From the NCBI GenBank assembly GCA_944384015.1, contig CALWRT010000133.1, positions 1-47,332 on the forward strand: a stretch of 47,332 bases of DNA, read 5' to 3'. Source of the stretch: an uncultured Lachnospiraceae bacterium. GTDB lineage: Bacteria; Bacillota; Clostridia; Lachnospirales; Lachnospiraceae. The notes below the pieces were generated by a model. The model did no database searches. It was given only the letters and a program-made list of their open reading frames with translations, and was not told where the DNA came from. Below, one piece after another: positions 8,649 through 15,348 of the stretch (its first letter is position 1; every line of letters starts with the position of its first letter). Made by a program: the position numbers and the translations under genes.

Positions 8649-9452
8649 ATGAGCGGAATGAACGGGACAGAGAAGCTGACGGATGGGCAGGCAGCCGGAG
8701 CAGAGAAGCTGGCAGGCGGGGAGGCATCCGGAGAGGACAGAACAGAAGAACGGGAATTTCGCAGATTTGTGGATATTGTGGGAAGACTTCGGGATGAGGA
8801 TGGATGCCCGTGGGACCGGGCGCAGACCCATGAGAGCCTGCGGTCTTGCCTGATTGAAGAGGCCTATGAGACTATAGAGGCGATTAACAGGAAAAATAAG
8901 GACAATCTGTGTGAAGAGCTGGAGGACGTCCTGCTCCAGGTAGTGCTCCATGCCAGGATTGCCCAGGAAGAAGGGGCCTTCACGATGGGAGATGTCATCC
9001 AGGGGATCGCCGCAAAAATGGTACGCAGGCATCCCCATGTGTTTGGGACAGAGGAAGAGAAGAGAAACCCTCCCGGCTGGGAGGAGATCAAGCGCAGGGA
9101 GAAGGAGGCGCGAGGAGAGCAGGAAGAAGAGGGGCTTTTCGGCGTTCCGGCGGCGTTCCCGGCACTGATCAGGGCAGAGAAGATGATTAAGCAGCTGGCA
9201 AAAGAAGGAATTTCTCTGGAAGAAGTGTTTGCCAGGGAGGATGCTCTGCGCCCGGTATCCGGACAGGAGGAAGAAGAGAGGGAGTGCCTGAGGGAGCTGC
9301 TTCTGTGCGTTGACAGGCTGCGCAGGAAGGCGGCGGTACAGACAGAGCAGGCGGTGCAGGACTACTTGGACGGATTGCCGGCAGTTCAGCGAGAAGGGCA
9401 GACGCGGATGCGCGCAGGGCAAAACCTTGGAATTTCGGGCAAAAAATCTTGA
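8649..9452 (+). CDS. mazG: MazG-family nucleoside triphosphate pyrophosphohydrolase
   Basis: Hydrolyses NTPs to NMP and pyrophosphate (house-cleaning or (p)ppGpp-related role in the family). The N-terminal MazG domain spans about residues 38-150 with CPWDRAQTHESLRSCLIEEAYETIEAI and EELEDVLLQVVLHARIA, which hold the ExxE and ExxD metal ligands. The second MazG repeat is degenerate: the segment from about 165 to 250 keeps FPALIRAEKMIKQLAKEG but shows no ExxE...ExxD set. The first 30 residues (Gly/Ala/Glu-rich) are not conserved in the family. ATG at 8649 is chosen for GAGGAGG 6 bp upstream. The gene heads the block continuing with hup, rqcP and yabP, as in other Firmicutes. The next promoter's -35 overlaps its stop codon. 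Confidence 0.9.
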   Translation: MSGMNGTEKLTDGQAAGAEKLAGGEASGEDRTEEREFRRFVDIVGRLRDEDGCPWDRAQTHESLRSCLIEEAYETIEAINRKNKDNLCEELEDVLLQVVLHARIAQEEGAFTMGDVIQGIAAKMVRRHPHVFGTEEEKRNPPGWEEIKRREKEARGEQEEEGLFGVPAAFPALIRAEKMIKQLAKEGISLEEVFAREDALRPVSGQEEEERECLRELLLCVDRLRRKAAVQTEQAVQDYLDGLPAVQREGQTRMRAGQNLGISGKKS

Positions 9453-9477
9453 CAAACACAAGTAAAACGGGTATAAA
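9449..9477 (+). promoter_or_regulatory. Sigma-A promoter of hup
   Basis: TTGACA at 9449-9454 and TATAAA at 9472-9477 with an ideal 17-bp spacer. The -35 overlaps the mazG stop codon. The 5' leader to hup would be about 115 nt. Confidence 0.85.
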
Positions 9478-9599
9478 TAAGCATGAGGCGTATATGAGCA
9501 AAGGATGCGCAGATACAATATTTCAGCTGCGCGGGAATTCTCCGAATGAGTTTTTTCCTGCGTGTAAATATTATGAAGGATGAATAAGGAGGAATTACC

Positions 9600-9875
9600 A
9601 TGAACAAAGCTGAATTAGTAGCGGCAATTGCAGAGAAGACAGAATTGTCCAAGAAAGATACAGAGAAGGCGCTGAAAGCATTTGTTGATGTTGTAACAGA
9701 AGAATTGAAGAAGGGCGAGAAGATCCAGATGGTTGGCTTCGGAACATTTGAAGTATCCGAGAGAGCAGCCAGAGAAGGAAGGAATCCTGCGAATGGACAG
9801 CCGATGCAGATTGCTGCTTCTAAGGCGCCGAAATTTAAGGCTGGCAAGGCTTTAAAGGATGCCATTAACGCTTAA
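9600..9875 (+). CDS. hup: HU family DNA-binding protein
   Basis: Histone-like protein of 91 residues that binds and bends DNA as a dimer and compacts the nucleoid. The full HU pattern is present: MNKAELVAAIAEKTELSKKDTEKA at the start, the GFGTFEVSERAAREGRNPANG segment with the beta-arm and the proline that intercalates DNA, and the KFKAGKALKDAIN tail. AAGGAGG lies 8 bp upstream of the ATG. It is driven by its own strong promoter at 9449-9477, in line with high expression. The rqcP gene follows after 12 bp and is probably co-transcribed. Confidence 0.97.
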   Translation: MNKAELVAAIAEKTELSKKDTEKALKAFVDVVTEELKKGEKIQMVGFGTFEVSERAAREGRNPANGQPMQIAASKAPKFKAGKALKDAINA

Positions 9876-9887
9876 ACTGGGATTCCG

Positions 9888-10127
9888 ATGAGACTGGATA
9901 AATTTCTGAAGGTTTCCAGGCTGATTAAGCGGCGCACCGTTGCAAATGAAGCCTGTGACGCGGGCAGAGTATCCGTGAACGGGCGGCCAGCGAAGGCATC
10001 TTTGGATGTGAAGGCGGGTGATGAGATTGAGATCCTCTTCGGCGGCAAGGCTGTGAAGGTTCGAGTGCTCAGCATTCAGGAGAGCATCCGTAAGGAAGAT
10101 GCCGCGAATATGTACGAATATTTGTAG
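9888..10127 (+). CDS. rqcP: S4-domain RNA-binding protein RqcP (YabO)
   Basis: Small 79-residue protein made almost entirely of an S4 RNA-binding domain: MRLDKFLKVSRLIKRRTVANEACDAGRVSVNGRPAKAS then DVKAGDEIEILFGGK. Members next to yabP in Firmicutes (YabO, now RqcP) bind stalled 50S subunits with RqcH and help poly-alanine tailing in ribosome-associated quality control. That role is inferred from family and position. It is preceded by hup at 12 bp and followed by a terminator at 10156-10188, so the hup-rqcP unit ends here. The alternative, Hsp15, is less likely given the short length and locus. Confidence 0.9.
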   Translation: MRLDKFLKVSRLIKRRTVANEACDAGRVSVNGRPAKASLDVKAGDEIEILFGGKAVKVRVLSIQESIRKEDAANMYEYL

Positions 10128-10155
10128 GACTTGAGATAAGAAAATTTCACAGGAG

Positions 10156-10188
10156 GGAGAAGGCATGAGTTTGCCTTCTCCTAATTTT
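10156..10188 (+). terminator. Intrinsic terminator after rqcP
   Basis: GGAGAAGGCA (10156-10165) pairs perfectly with TGCCTTCTCC (10172-10181), followed by TAATTTT. Confidence 0.85.
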
Positions 10189-10224
10189 ATGGAATCAGAA
10201 ACCGTGTTTCCGATTCCATAAAAT
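10184..10224. repeat. 19-bp inverted repeat downstream of rqcP
   Basis: Arms 10184-10202 and 10206-10224 match at 18 of 19 positions around a 3-base loop; the outer part reads ATTTTATGGAATC. It overlaps the tail of the rqcP terminator. It could be a second terminator for either strand or a palindromic repeat. No coding sequence is seen from 10128 to 10420; the rest of that gap is the structured repeat at 10233 and unassigned leader. Confidence 0.8.
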
Positions 10225-10232
10225 ATTCTGCA

Positions 10233-10308
10233 GGATGAGCGCTCGCGCGAAGCAGAAGTTTACTGCCAAGCAGCCGCACTCGGGGTGAGCGTCCCGCAGG
10301 CGGACCCC
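10233..10308 (+). repeat. GC-rich structured dispersed repeat, copy A
   Basis: About 76 bp that aligns with 31094-31170 over its whole length. The first 20 bases (10233-10252) differ from copy B at only one position, sharing GAGCGCTCGCGCGAAG, followed by (C/A)AGAAGTT and a conserved GCCGC(A/G)CTCGG. Inner hairpin CTGC (10263-10266) with GCAG (10270-10273); outer pairing of GAGCGC with GCACTC has one C-A mismatch; a 3' hairpin pairs GTCC (10291) with GGAC (10302). Unknown function. Confidence 0.75.
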
Positions 10309-10420
10309 TTTGTTCTTTACTATGTAAGTTCTGGCCAGGAAGCATCTTCTGTTCTAATTCCCTCGAAGTCCTAATATATTGAATGGAGAACAGAAGATAT
10401 GGACAAAGGGGGAGAATCAT

Positions 10421-10708
10421 ATGGAAGAGAGAGCTGGGGCAAAGAATCATAGGCTGACAGTGACTTCCCGCAGAAGCGGAACGGTGACGGGAGTAGTGGA
10501 TGTGCTCTCGTTTGATTTGGGTGAGATTTTACTGGAGACCGAGCAGGGAATGCTGATGATTAAAGGGAGCGACCTCCATGTGAACCGTTTGACGCTGGAG
10601 AAGGGAGAGGTGGATGTGGAAGGCAAGATAGACAGCCTGACCTATTCCGACTCGTCTGGATACCAGAATGGGGGAGCGGCTTCTTGGTTTGGCCGGCTGT
10701 TCAAATAG
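10421..10708 (+). CDS. yabP: Sporulation protein YabP
   Basis: Small sporulation protein of 95 residues. The YabP fold is recognisable in HRLTVTSRRSGTVTGVVDVLSFDLGEILLETEQGMLMIKGSDLHVNRLTLEKGEVDVEGKI (read in parts). In the family it is made in the mother cell and is needed, with YabQ, for normal cortex formation. ATG at 10421 is chosen because a GGGGGAG site precedes it and the family sequence begins a few residues later; an upstream in-frame TTG adds only a non-conserved peptide. yabQ follows within 16 bp. No convincing sigma-E promoter was found in the 110 bp upstream. Confidence 0.92.
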   Translation: MEERAGAKNHRLTVTSRRSGTVTGVVDVLSFDLGEILLETEQGMLMIKGSDLHVNRLTLEKGEVDVEGKIDSLTYSDSSGYQNGGAASWFGRLFK

Positions 10709-10723
10709 CGGATGGGAGGGTAT

Positions 10724-11257
10724 ATGATACAGGAGCTGCTGCTGTTCGCCCGGGCGATGGCGGCGGGAGCGGTGCTGCTGTCTGTCTATGATATGCTCCG
10801 CATTGTGCGTCGGGTCATTCCCCACAGAAATTGGCTCATCTCACTGGAAGACGGGATATACTGGATATTTAATACCATCTTTATCTTCTGCATGCTCTAT
10901 CGGGAGACTGGAGGGAGTGTGAGGGGGTATGTGATTTTCGGGATACTGACGGGGATGCTGCTCTACAGTCTTGCGCTTAGTCGTCATATAGTGACTGCCC
11001 TGTCTTTTGTCTTGGAAAAAGTCTTGTCGGCTGTCCGATGGACGGCCGCTCTGATTCTGAGGCCTTTGGGGATTGTTGGAAGCTTTCTGTGGCAGAATAC
11101 CGGGAAAAGGCTTGTCGGGTTTCTGAAGGGGAAGTTAAAATTGTGGAAAAACAGATTGAAAAAAAGACGGAAACACTTTAAAATAAAACTATCGAAACTT
11201 TTTCAGCCGGATATAGGTGATGAGTATGAAGATGAAAAGACGGAAAAGAAAATATAG
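10724..11257 (+). CDS. yabQ: Spore cortex biosynthesis protein YabQ
   Basis: Membrane protein of about 177 residues. It has hydrophobic segments near residues 5-22 (LLLFARAMAAGAVLLSVYDMLR), 45-60 (YWIFNTIFIFCML) and 70-100, then a strongly basic C-terminal tail (KNRLKKRRKHFKIK). YabQ is a mother-cell membrane protein required for the spore cortex; the match rests on the N-terminal pattern and its place between yabP and divIC. ATG at 10724 follows GGGAGGG; ATG at 10712 lacks a ribosome binding site. Its last 32 bp overlap the divIC gene, suggesting coupling. Confidence 0.88.
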   Translation: MIQELLLFARAMAAGAVLLSVYDMLRIVRRVIPHRNWLISLEDGIYWIFNTIFIFCMLYRETGGSVRGYVIFGILTGMLLYSLALSRHIVTALSFVLEKVLSAVRWTAALILRPLGIVGSFLWQNTGKRLVGFLKGKLKLWKNRLKKRRKHFKIKLSKLFQPDIGDEYEDEKTEKKI

Positions 11258-11528
11258 AAATCGAGCAGCCATAATTGGTATTTCCAGTGTCGCGCTGCTT
11301 CTCCTCGGCATACTGTTCATCCAAGGAATCCGGCTTCAGGCAAGGGCCTCCCGGTATGCGGAGCGGGAAGAGGAGCTGACCCAGCAGATTGCTGAGGAAG
11401 AACAGAGGACAGAAGAGATTGAAGAACTGCGCAAGTATATGCAGACAGACCGGTATGTGGAAGAGGTGGCCAGGGACAAGTTGGGGCTGGTCTATCCGGA
11501 TGAGAAGATTTTTAAGCCGGAAGAATAG
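11226..11528 (+). CDS. divIC: Septum formation initiator, DivIC/FtsB family
   Basis: Small bitopic division protein of about 100 residues. It has a basic cytoplasmic N-terminus (MKMKRRKRKYRNR), one transmembrane helix (IGISSVALLLLGILFIQGI) and an extracytoplasmic coiled coil (REEELTQQIAEEEQRTEEIEELRKYM), then the conserved DRYVEEVARDKLGLVYPDEKIF end. It joins FtsL and DivIB in the divisome and also serves the sporulation septum. The exact start is uncertain (GTG 11217, ATG 11220 or ATG 11226). ATG 11226 is favoured because AGGTGAT at 11215 matches the 16S rRNA tail at suitable spacing. It ends the yabP-yabQ-divIC unit, and two hairpins follow. Confidence 0.92.
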   Translation: MKMKRRKRKYRNRAAIIGISSVALLLLGILFIQGIRLQARASRYAEREEELTQQIAEEEQRTEEIEELRKYMQTDRYVEEVARDKLGLVYPDEKIFKPEE

Positions 11529-11540
11529 GGTCGGAGAATA

Positions 11541-11571
11541 AGGAAACACTGATACAATCAGTGTTTCCTTG
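11541..11571. terminator. 14-bp perfect hairpin after divIC
   Basis: AAGGAAACACTGAT (11541-11554) and its exact complement (11558-11571) around a 3-base loop. No T-run follows, so termination is uncertain. The stem core GGAAACA/TGTTTCC recurs at 33935-33969. Confidence 0.65.
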
Positions 11572-11591
11572 GAAATAGGGAGATTTGGAAG

Positions 11592-11622
11592 ATGGAGCCG
11601 CGCTTTGAATGGCTCCATTTAT
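11592..11622 (+). terminator. Intrinsic terminator of the yabP-divIC unit
   Basis: ATGGAGCC (11592-11599) pairs with GGCTCCAT (11611-11618), followed by TTATT. From here to 11760 no gene is seen, only a possible hairpin (CTCACAG 11653 with CTGTGAG 11677). Confidence 0.7.
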
Positions 11623-11760
11623 TAACGAATTAGGAAAATGATCCCCAAACGGCTCACAGCGCTCAGAACGGGAATTCTGTGAGAAGAATGATTCTGATGA
11701 ATATCCTAAGCATTATGAAATCTCTGTAATCTACATAAATCGGTATTCTAAGGGAATTTC

Positions 11761-11825
11761 TGACGAACTTTTTTTTAGATGGCTTCCAGTATTTGACAAA
11801 GATTTTGCCGCATATTTCTTATAAT
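11761..11825 (+). promoter_or_regulatory. spoIIE promoter with Spo0A boxes and 21-bp spacer
   Basis: TTGACA at 11793-11798 and TATAAT at 11820-11825 are both perfect sigma-A hexamers but 21 bp apart, too far for ordinary promoters. Bacillus spoIIE and spoIIG have this kind of long spacer and need phosphorylated Spo0A. Two matches to the 0A box (TGNCRAA) are present: TGACGAA at 11761-11767 and TGACAAA at 11794-11800, the second overlapping the -35, as in spoIIG. Confidence 0.8.
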
Positions 11826-11865
11826 TACCGCCAGACGAGATTATAAGAGCGGAGGGTGACGACCT

Positions 11866-13227
11866 ATGTATTATCCAGGAAGCGAGCGGATGACAGACTG
11901 CGCCAGAACATTTCAGGAGCTGGCGGATCTGTATTATAAGATGCCCTGCAGAAAAGAGACTTTTTCCAGACAGGACATAGAGGAGATTTTTGAGGAGGCC
12001 GCCGGCAGCGTATGCAGAGGATGCGCCAGATTTGAGGAATGCTGGAAGGAGCAGGGGGCGCTTACTTATCAGCGGCTGTACGGATATCTGGAGTCACTGG
12101 AGGGGGCAGATGAGACTAGGGAGCGGGATAAGATCGGAGAATTCTGCGTCGTCCCCGAGATACTGGCGGAGAAAATGAAAGACATTTTCGGAAAGATGAA
12201 AATGAAACTCTATTTTTCCAACCAGCTGTTAGAGAGCCGGGAAGCGGTGGCGGATCAGTTCTGGGAGATGTCCAGGCTTCTGGATGAAATGGTGGACGAG
12301 GTGCTGCGAACAGGAGAGATGAAGGAGCCCATCAACCGGAGAATCTGCCGGAGATTTTCACGCCGGGGAGTAGCGGTAAGCAGGATTTTCGCTGTCCAGA
12401 GGACAAGACGCTGTCAAGAGATATACATAGCAATGCGGGCCAGGCGAGGGTGCTATGTCTCAGCCAAGGAGTTGGGGGAGATGTTGTCGGGCATTCTTCA
12501 CCGGAAGATTGTCCCGGCAGGAGACAGCCGTGCGATGATCGGCACAGAGGAGGATACGGTGCTTTTCCTGGAGGATACGAAGTATAGTCTTCTCTACGGT
12601 ATCAGCCGTGTTCCGAAGGCCGGGGAGCTCCTGAGCGGAGACAGTTTTTCCCATATCCGCAGCAGCCGGGGAGAGGCGGTCCTCAGCCTGTCCGACGGTA
12701 TGGGAAGCGGGGAATCTGCCAAGCGGGAGAGCGAGCATCTGATAGAACTGCTGGAACAATTTCTAGAAGCGGGGATGAGCAGAGATACGGCAATGAAGAT
12801 GATTAATTCCGCGGCAGTTTTCGAGAGCAGAAGCTATTCTACCCTAGATGTGTGTGCCGTAGACCTGTATTCGGGAAACTGTGAACTGCATAAGTGCGGA
12901 GCTGCCCCTACATTTGTGCTGCACGGCGGAGAAGTAGATGTCATACGCTGTGCCCAGGGGCCGATGGGAGTGTTCCACCATATTGAGACACAGGGCTATA
13001 CCTGCAGACTGGCAGACGGGGACTATGTTGTAATGGTGACAGACGGGGCGCTGGAGGCACTGCCAGGGGAGAAGAAAGAGGAAGCTTTCGGGAGCTTGAT
13101 AAAAAGCCTGGAGTGCGGCAGTCCGAAGGAGATGGCCAGGCAGATTATGGATCGCCTGCTGGGGGAGTGCGGAGGAGAAGCCAAGGATGATATGACGGTA
13201 TTTGTGGCGGGAATCTGGCAGAAATAG
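11866..13227 (+). CDS. spoIIE: Stage II sporulation protein E-like PP2C phosphatase, no membrane domain
   Basis: Serine phosphatase that dephosphorylates SpoIIAA-P and so releases sigma-F in the forespore. The C-terminal PP2C domain (about 245-453) has SLSDGMGSGESAKRES (metal Asp277), DYVVMVTDGALEAL and DDMTVFVAGI. The N-terminal half carries the cysteine cluster VCRGCARFEECW near residues 46-58, typical of the SpoIIE central region. At 453 residues it is far shorter than Bacillus SpoIIE (about 830): the ten-helix membrane domain is absent, and the 337 bp upstream cannot encode it. Position between divIC and tilS plus the Spo0A-type promoter support orthology. The start has GGAGGGTGA 6 bp upstream. 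Confidence 0.9.
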   Translation: MYYPGSERMTDCARTFQELADLYYKMPCRKETFSRQDIEEIFEEAAGSVCRGCARFEECWKEQGALTYQRLYGYLESLEGADETRERDKIGEFCVVPEILAEKMKDIFGKMKMKLYFSNQLLESREAVADQFWEMSRLLDEMVDEVLRTGEMKEPINRRICRRFSRRGVAVSRIFAVQRTRRCQEIYIAMRARRGCYVSAKELGEMLSGILHRKIVPAGDSRAMIGTEEDTVLFLEDTKYSLLYGISRVPKAGELLSGDSFSHIRSSRGEAVLSLSDGMGSGESAKRESEHLIELLEQFLEAGMSRDTAMKMINSAAVFESRSYSTLDVCAVDLYSGNCELHKCGAAPTFVLHGGEVDVIRCAQGPMGVFHHIETQGYTCRLADGDYVVMVTDGALEALPGEKKEEAFGSLIKSLECGSPKEMARQIMDRLLGECGGEAKDDMTVFVAGIWQK

Positions 13228-13278
13228 TATGAGAGAGCACAGGGCCGGACGCTGAGATATTGGGAAAGGGATATACAG

Positions 13279-14829
13279 ATGGGATTAGAGGAAACAGTAC
13301 AAGCATACATGTTTCGGCACGGGCTGATCAGGGAGGGAAGCCATATAGTTGCCGGGATATCGGGAGGGGCAGACTCGGTTTGTCTGCTGCGTCTGCTGTG
13401 CGGCCTGCGGGAACAGCAGAAGATCCATGTGACAGCGGTTCATGTCCAGCATGGGATCCGGCGTGAGGAAGCATGGGAAGATGCGGAATTTGTAAGGCAG
13501 CTCTGCGAATTGTGGGAGGTGCCTTTTCGGCTGTTCTCTTATAATGTCCCACAGATGGCCAGGGAACAGGGATGTTCCTTGGAAGAGATGGGGAGAAAGG
13601 TGCGGTATAAAGCCCTGTTGGAGGCTGCCAGAGAAGCGGAGGCAGAGTCGGCGGCGGTCGCCCACAATATGGATGACCAGGCGGAGACGATGCTTCTGAA
13701 CTTGGCGCGGGGAACCGGCTTGGCGGGGATGGCCGGCATGCCGCCGCGCAGAAAGCTGGGGGATGTGTATCTGATACGTCCGCTGCTGTGCGTGCCCAGA
13801 AGCGAGATTGAGGGGTATTTGGCGAGGAACGGGCAGAGTTACCGGACGGATTCCACGAATTTGGAAGATGCGTATACCCGCAATAAGATCCGGCACAGAA
13901 TTCTGCCTCAGATGGGGGAGATCAATGCGAAGGCAGCCAGCCATCTGGCCCAGGCATGCGAGGCAGCCAGAGAGGTACAGGAATATATGCAGGTGCAGGC
14001 TGTCGGCATATTGGAGAAAGCGGTGGAATGGGGCGGCCAGGTTAGGGAACAGAAGCTGTATTCCGGGAAATCTGCGGCGAAAGATGGAGCCGGCCGGCTG
14101 GCTCTGTCTGTGGATGTACTGCAGAACGAGCCGGTGATTATGCGCAAATATGTCCTTAGAGAGGGGCTGCGCAGGCTGCTGGGGACTGGCGGGAATATAG
14201 GCCAGATTCACATAGAGGCGCTTCTGGAACTGACAGCAGGAGCGAGCGGCAGGCAGATCTCTCTTCCGGGAAGACTGACCGCATATCGGGATTATGGGAC
14301 GCTGCTTTTGTGCAGGGAGGAAGAAGCTCATCTCCGAGAGATGGATCATGAGAGGATGGCTATACGATGTTCGCTTACGGTCCCAGGAGAATATGTGCTG
14401 GAGAACGGCGTGCGGATCCGTCTGGAACTGGAAGAGTGGAAAAAAGAACAGAATATTCCGATAAAAAGATATACGAAATGGCTGGATTATGATAGAATAG
14501 AAGACAGTTTGGAGCTGAGGACGAGGCTTCCAGGGGATTATTTGGTGGTAGACGGCAGCGGAGGCCGCAAGAAGCTGAAGGATTACTTTATCGATGAGAA
14601 AGTAGATCGGGCAGCCAGGGAGCGGATGCTTCTGCTGGCAGATGGAAGCCATATCTTGTGGGCAATCGGCATGCGCATCAGCGAGGACTGCAAGATTACG
14701 TATAAGACAAAGAGAGTTGTGAAAATACAGGTGGATGGAGGATATTATGATGGGAGAGAAAATTCGGGTGCTGATCCCGGAGGAAGAGCTGCTGAAGAAA
14801 ATACAAGAGATGGGCAGGCAGATCAGTGA
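13279..14829 (+). CDS. tilS: tRNA(Ile)-lysidine synthetase
   Basis: Converts C34 of tRNA-Ile(CAU) to lysidine, which fixes both codon reading and charging. The PP-loop ATP site SGGADS is at residues 28-33, followed by HVQHGIRREEAWEDAEFV and the AHNMDDQAETMLLNLARGTGLAGMAGM segment (read in parts) with the active-site Asp/Asn. The C-terminal TilS domain includes LRTRLPGDYL and ends near ISEDCKITYKTKRVVKIQ. The frame then runs on for about 37 low-complexity residues (GRENSGADPGGRAAEEN), overlapping the start of hpt by 83-95 bp. That tail is probably a lost stop codon rather than function. It follows spoIIE by 51 bp and is likely co-transcribed with hpt. Confidence 0.93.
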   Translation: MGLEETVQAYMFRHGLIREGSHIVAGISGGADSVCLLRLLCGLREQQKIHVTAVHVQHGIRREEAWEDAEFVRQLCELWEVPFRLFSYNVPQMAREQGCSLEEMGRKVRYKALLEAAREAEAESAAVAHNMDDQAETMLLNLARGTGLAGMAGMPPRRKLGDVYLIRPLLCVPRSEIEGYLARNGQSYRTDSTNLEDAYTRNKIRHRILPQMGEINAKAASHLAQACEAAREVQEYMQVQAVGILEKAVEWGGQVREQKLYSGKSAAKDGAGRLALSVDVLQNEPVIMRKYVLREGLRRLLGTGGNIGQIHIEALLELTAGASGRQISLPGRLTAYRDYGTLLLCREEEAHLREMDHERMAIRCSLTVPGEYVLENGVRIRLELEEWKKEQNIPIKRYTKWLDYDRIEDSLELRTRLPGDYLVVDGSGGRKKLKDYFIDEKVDRAARERMLLLADGSHILWAIGMRISEDCKITYKTKRVVKIQVDGGYYDGRENSGADPGGRAAEENTRDGQADQ

Positions 14830-15283
14830 GGACTATGCGGGGAAGGAACTACTAATCGTATGTGTGCTCCGCGGAGGCGTATTTTTTGCATGTGAATTGG
14901 CAAAACATATTACTGTGCCGGTGAGAATGGACTTTATGTGTGTGTCCAGCTATGAGGATGGCACAGAATCCCTGGGAAGGGTGAAGATTTTAAAGGATTT
15001 GGATGAGAATCTTGAGGGAAGACATGTGCTGATTGCCGAGGACATTGTAGATTCCGGCAATACGCTCAATAAACTGATGAAAGTGCTGGAGGTGAGAAGG
15101 CCGGCCAGCCTGAAGCTGTGTACGATGTTGGATAAGCCGGAGCGCCGTACAGCAGATATTGATGTGGATTATACATGTTTTGAGATCCCGGACGAATTTG
15201 TAGTTGGATATGGGCTGGATTACGCGCAGAAATACCGAAATCTTCCATATATCGGGGTTTTAGATCTGGATGAAGACAATTGA
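14747..15283 (+). CDS. hpt: Hypoxanthine phosphoribosyltransferase
   Basis: Purine salvage enzyme that makes IMP or GMP from hypoxanthine or guanine and PRPP. The 178-residue length is normal. The PRPP-binding loop is VLIAEDIVDSGNTL, preceded by the LRGGVFFACEL loop; the purine-binding region is DEFVVGYGLDYAQKYRNLPYIGVL. Three in-frame ATGs compete (14735, 14747, 14750); the GGAGG at 14737-14741 sits correctly for 14747 or 14750, giving MMGEKIRVLIPEEEL. The tilS frame overlaps the start. The order tilS-hpt-ftsH is conserved across Firmicutes. Confidence 0.95.
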   Translation: MMGEKIRVLIPEEELLKKIQEMGRQISEDYAGKELLIVCVLRGGVFFACELAKHITVPVRMDFMCVSSYEDGTESLGRVKILKDLDENLEGRHVLIAEDIVDSGNTLNKLMKVLEVRRPASLKLCTMLDKPERRTADIDVDYTCFEIPDEFVVGYGLDYAQKYRNLPYIGVLDLDEDN

Positions 15284-15348
15284 TGCCCCGCTGCCGGCGG
15301 GGATGCCTTCCGAAACAGGCATAAGGCATATAGAGAGGAGATACGAGA

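Noticed and set aside
10310-10420. Sigma-E promoter for yabP
   Set aside because: An ATATATT near 10375 is not followed by a CATACANT-like -10 at 13-15 bp.
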